This document shows, one piece after another, positions 62,057 to 64,000 of a stretch of DNA of 64,000 bases. Both the position numbers and the translations under genes were made by a program. This DNA is from Tubulanus polymorphus (Eukaryota > Nemertea > Palaeonemertea > Tubulaniformes > Tubulanidae), in contig NC_134030.1 of NCBI RefSeq assembly GCF_964204645.1, positions 14,844,447-14,908,446 of the forward strand, written 5' to 3'. Every line of letters starts with the position of its first letter. Positions within the stretch are counted from its first letter, which is position 1. The notes under the pieces were generated by a model, which worked only from the letters and a program-made list of their open reading frames with translations, did no database searches and was not told the origin of the DNA.

Positions 62057-63302
62057 ATTGGGAGTTATATAAGTCCTTCTACGATTTCTAGAATATCTAA
62101 CGCTATTAAAGCAGAAAGATCGCATCATATAATTACACATAATCCTTCAAATATTAATCCCGATGAAACTTTATACGTTAGAATTCCTAGATTAACACAA
62201 AATACTTTTTATGTTCCAAATAGTATTTATTTATCAGCCGATATAAAAGTAACTGGTCATGATAATAATTATGTTGTCGATAATGTTGGGAGATATTTGA
62301 TTAAAAAATTAACTATTAAGATTGGTCCAGAAACAGTTTTCTCATTAGATGATTATAATTTATTTATGCATTATAAAGATTTATGGTTAACTAAAGAAAA
62401 TAGAAAAAATATGATATTTCAGGGTATTCAATCGGAAAACCATAATAAATTAAGATCTGAAGCCAATAATGCAGTAGTAACTAGTGCCGCAGATAATTTG
62501 ATAAAAAAGATTTATGGAAGCAAATATAAAATTCCATTAGACTTTGAATTGATGAATAATAATGCACCTTTATATAAATATGTAATTCAAGAAGATATTA
62601 TATTTGAGATAACATTTGCTCCTGTAAATGAAATTGTATTATCTAGCGTTGTTAAAGATATGGGTTATAAATTATTAAATATATGTTTAGAATATGACAC
62701 AGTAACTAATGAAAATATTGCTAGCACAATTCAAACTCAATACAATCAAGGATTTTCATTATTATATGATATATATTGATAAATTTAAAACTGTAACTAT
62801 TAATGCAAATGATGAAATAATTAATGAGAATATTAACTTCTCAAGAAGATCTATTAAAGGTATATTAATATTTTTTACCATTGCAACATATTCTAATGGT
62901 GCAATAAAGGTAGATATTTATTATAATCCTGAAATAACAAAAGTAGAAATAACTATTGAAGGTATAGCAAATAAAATATTTTGTCAAGGAATGAGAATGA
63001 TAGATCAATGGCCAGAAATTAGAAAACATTTTATGAATGAAAACGTAAAATCATTTGAAAATTGTAATATTAATCAAATTGATTATTATACCGGCAATAA
63101 ATACGCATTATGGTTAGATTTTAGAACAACAGAGGATAATTCATTACATGGTTCTGGGAAAAAACTACAGAACACTAAAGATGGAATACAATTATTCATG
63201 AAAAAGAAAAAAGGAAGCTTAAATTTTAAAATGCACATTTATATTATATCTGACGCACAATTAAATATTGTAAATTCACAATTAGATAGTATTCAATATT
63301 AG
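62054..63302 (+). pseudogene. Major capsid protein (double jelly roll), Polinton copy 3, one frame break
   Basis: The first ORF (241 codons) starts MIGSYISPSTISRISNAIKA and is open through 'VRIPRLTQNTFYVPNSIYLS', 'NVGRYLIKKLTIKIGPETVF', 'FMHYKDLWLTKENRKNM' and 'YKIPLDFELMNNNAPLY' to 'LLYDIY' (TGA 62777-62779). The second ORF, shifted +1, starts by overlap and holds 'RRSIKGILIFFTIATYSNGA' through 'DSLHG'-type loop (EDNSLHGSGKKLQN) to the end 'LDSIQY' (63302). The break is at the same place as in copy 2. It is otherwise uninterrupted, the best-preserved capsid gene in the window. It forms the hexagonal capsomers in the family. Confidence 0.8.
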
Positions 63303-63332
63303 AAATATAAAGTTAAAATTAAGGATATATAA

Positions 63333-64000
63333 ATGAGTGGTAAAAAAACTCCTAATACTAAAGAACAATATTTAAGAAATTTATATTACAACCCTGAGAG
63401 TTCGGTTGCTTATTCTTCTACCAAAAATATATGGCGTCAAGTAAAACAAGATAAATTAGATAAGATAATCCCACAAAATTTAGTTAAATATAAAGATATA
63501 AATGAATTTATGTTAGAACAACCAACATACACAACACATAAAAAAATTGTTAGAAAATATAAAACTCGTAAAACTATGGTAAGTTATGTAGATCAACAGT
63601 GGCAAGGAGATTTAATTGATATGAAAAATGTTAAGAAAGATAATGATGATTATTGGTGGATATTGAATATAATTGATATTTTTAGTCGTTATGTATGGAG
63701 CTTCCCACTTTATAGAAAAGGTGCTGTACAAACATCAAATGTTTTAAGAAAATTTCTTTCGGATGATAAACTAAGACCAGAAAAAATACAATTTGATGAC
63801 GGAAAAGAGTTTGATTATTCACTTGTTCATGAACTCTAAGACAATCATAATATTAAATATTTTTCAACAAAATCGGATAAAAAAGCAGCAGTTGTTGAAC
63901 GATTTAATAGAACATTAAGAACAAGAATGTGGAAATATTTTACAGCACATAATACTTTTAAATGGATTGATGTTTTACCAAAATTGATAGAAGGATATAA
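63333..64000 (+). pseudogene. Retroviral-type integrase, copy 3 (partial, one stop)
   Basis: MSGKKTPNTKEQYLRNLYYN, 'QQWQGDLIDMKNVKKDND', 'WWILNIIDIFSRYVWSFPLY', 'IQFDDGKEFDYSLVHEL', then TAA (63837-63839), then in frame 'DNHNIKYFSTKSDKKAAVVE' and RFNRTLRTRMWKYF to the window end. The D-D-E residues are all present. Gene position directly after the capsid on the same strand differs from copy 2, where the integrase is on the other strand beyond the convergence point. The chromodomain, if present, is outside the window. Confidence 0.85.

Larger units (their letters stand above)
56575..64000 (+). mobile_element. Polinton/Maverick copy 3, partial, divergent lineage with intein
   Basis: The gene order is zinc finger, PolB with intein, [deletion], coiled-coil protein, major capsid, integrase, all on the plus strand and cut by the window end. 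PolB and integrase are only about 60-65% like copies 1 and 2, whereas the coiled-coil 3' part and capsid are nearly the same as copy 2. Confidence 0.85.

Overview
The window is eukaryotic nuclear DNA, most likely from a marine or aquatic invertebrate animal. The evidence is spliced genes with GT-AG introns, tRNA-derived SINE-like heads, MITEs, a Penelope-like fragment, Ty3/gypsy elements and, dominating the right two thirds, Polinton/Maverick (adintovirus-like) DNA. The species cannot be fixed from the sequence. I see no ordinary single-copy host gene with confidence; nearly everything recognisable is mobile or derived from mobile elements.

Layout. 0-9 kb: a seven-exon P-element-like (THAP9-type) transposase gene on the minus strand. 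Its large intron carries a 2.66-kb element with ~234-bp terminal inverted repeats and a 9-bp target duplication, and several copies of a small ACGTACG-ended MITE are scattered through the locus. 9.9-10.6 kb: two exons of an ISXO2/Merlin-type transposase. 11.7-14.0 kb: a spliced DUF3987 (P-loop, primase/helicase-associated) gene with a G14 run that breaks the frame. 14.3-16.6 kb: a minisatellite and a decayed Ty3/gypsy pol 3' half.

16.6-27.7 kb: Polinton copy 1, AT-rich and broken. It holds a small early protein, a zinc-finger protein, protein-primed DNA polymerase B (cut by a 3.2-kb replacement of other DNA), an HNH endonuclease, a conserved unknown, a basic membrane protein, a chromodomain integrase and the first ~30 codons of the packaging ATPase. 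27.7-31.1 kb: non-Polinton DNA with an SGNH-hydrolase-like pseudogene, a GIY-YIG Penelope fragment and a MITE. 31.1-48.5 kb: Polinton copy 2, 17.4 kb and end to end with ~420-bp TIRs. PolB and the capsid module (penton, membrane and coiled-coil proteins, major capsid) read rightward, and the ATPase/integrase/HNH module reads leftward. Most of its genes carry frameshifts or stops. A truncated TIR of another copy sits tip-to-tip against its right end. 50.4-55.7 kb: a complete but disabled Ty3/gypsy retrotransposon with 217-bp LTRs and a PHD finger in pol. 56.6-64.0 kb: Polinton copy 3, a divergent lineage cut by the window edge. Its PolB contains an intein with a LAGLIDADG endonuclease at the motif-C aspartate.

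In the Polintons the genes form a virus-like programme. PolB and the integrase replicate and insert the DNA, the A32/FtsK-like ATPase packages it, and a double jelly-roll capsid and a penton build the particle. Late-type genes share a T-tract followed by TAAATAAATG or TATATAAATG at the start codon. The most notable items are the intein, the palindromic tip-to-tip termini, the frame break shared by the two capsid genes, and the mosaic relation of copies 2 and 3. All three Polinton copies look inactive as they stand.
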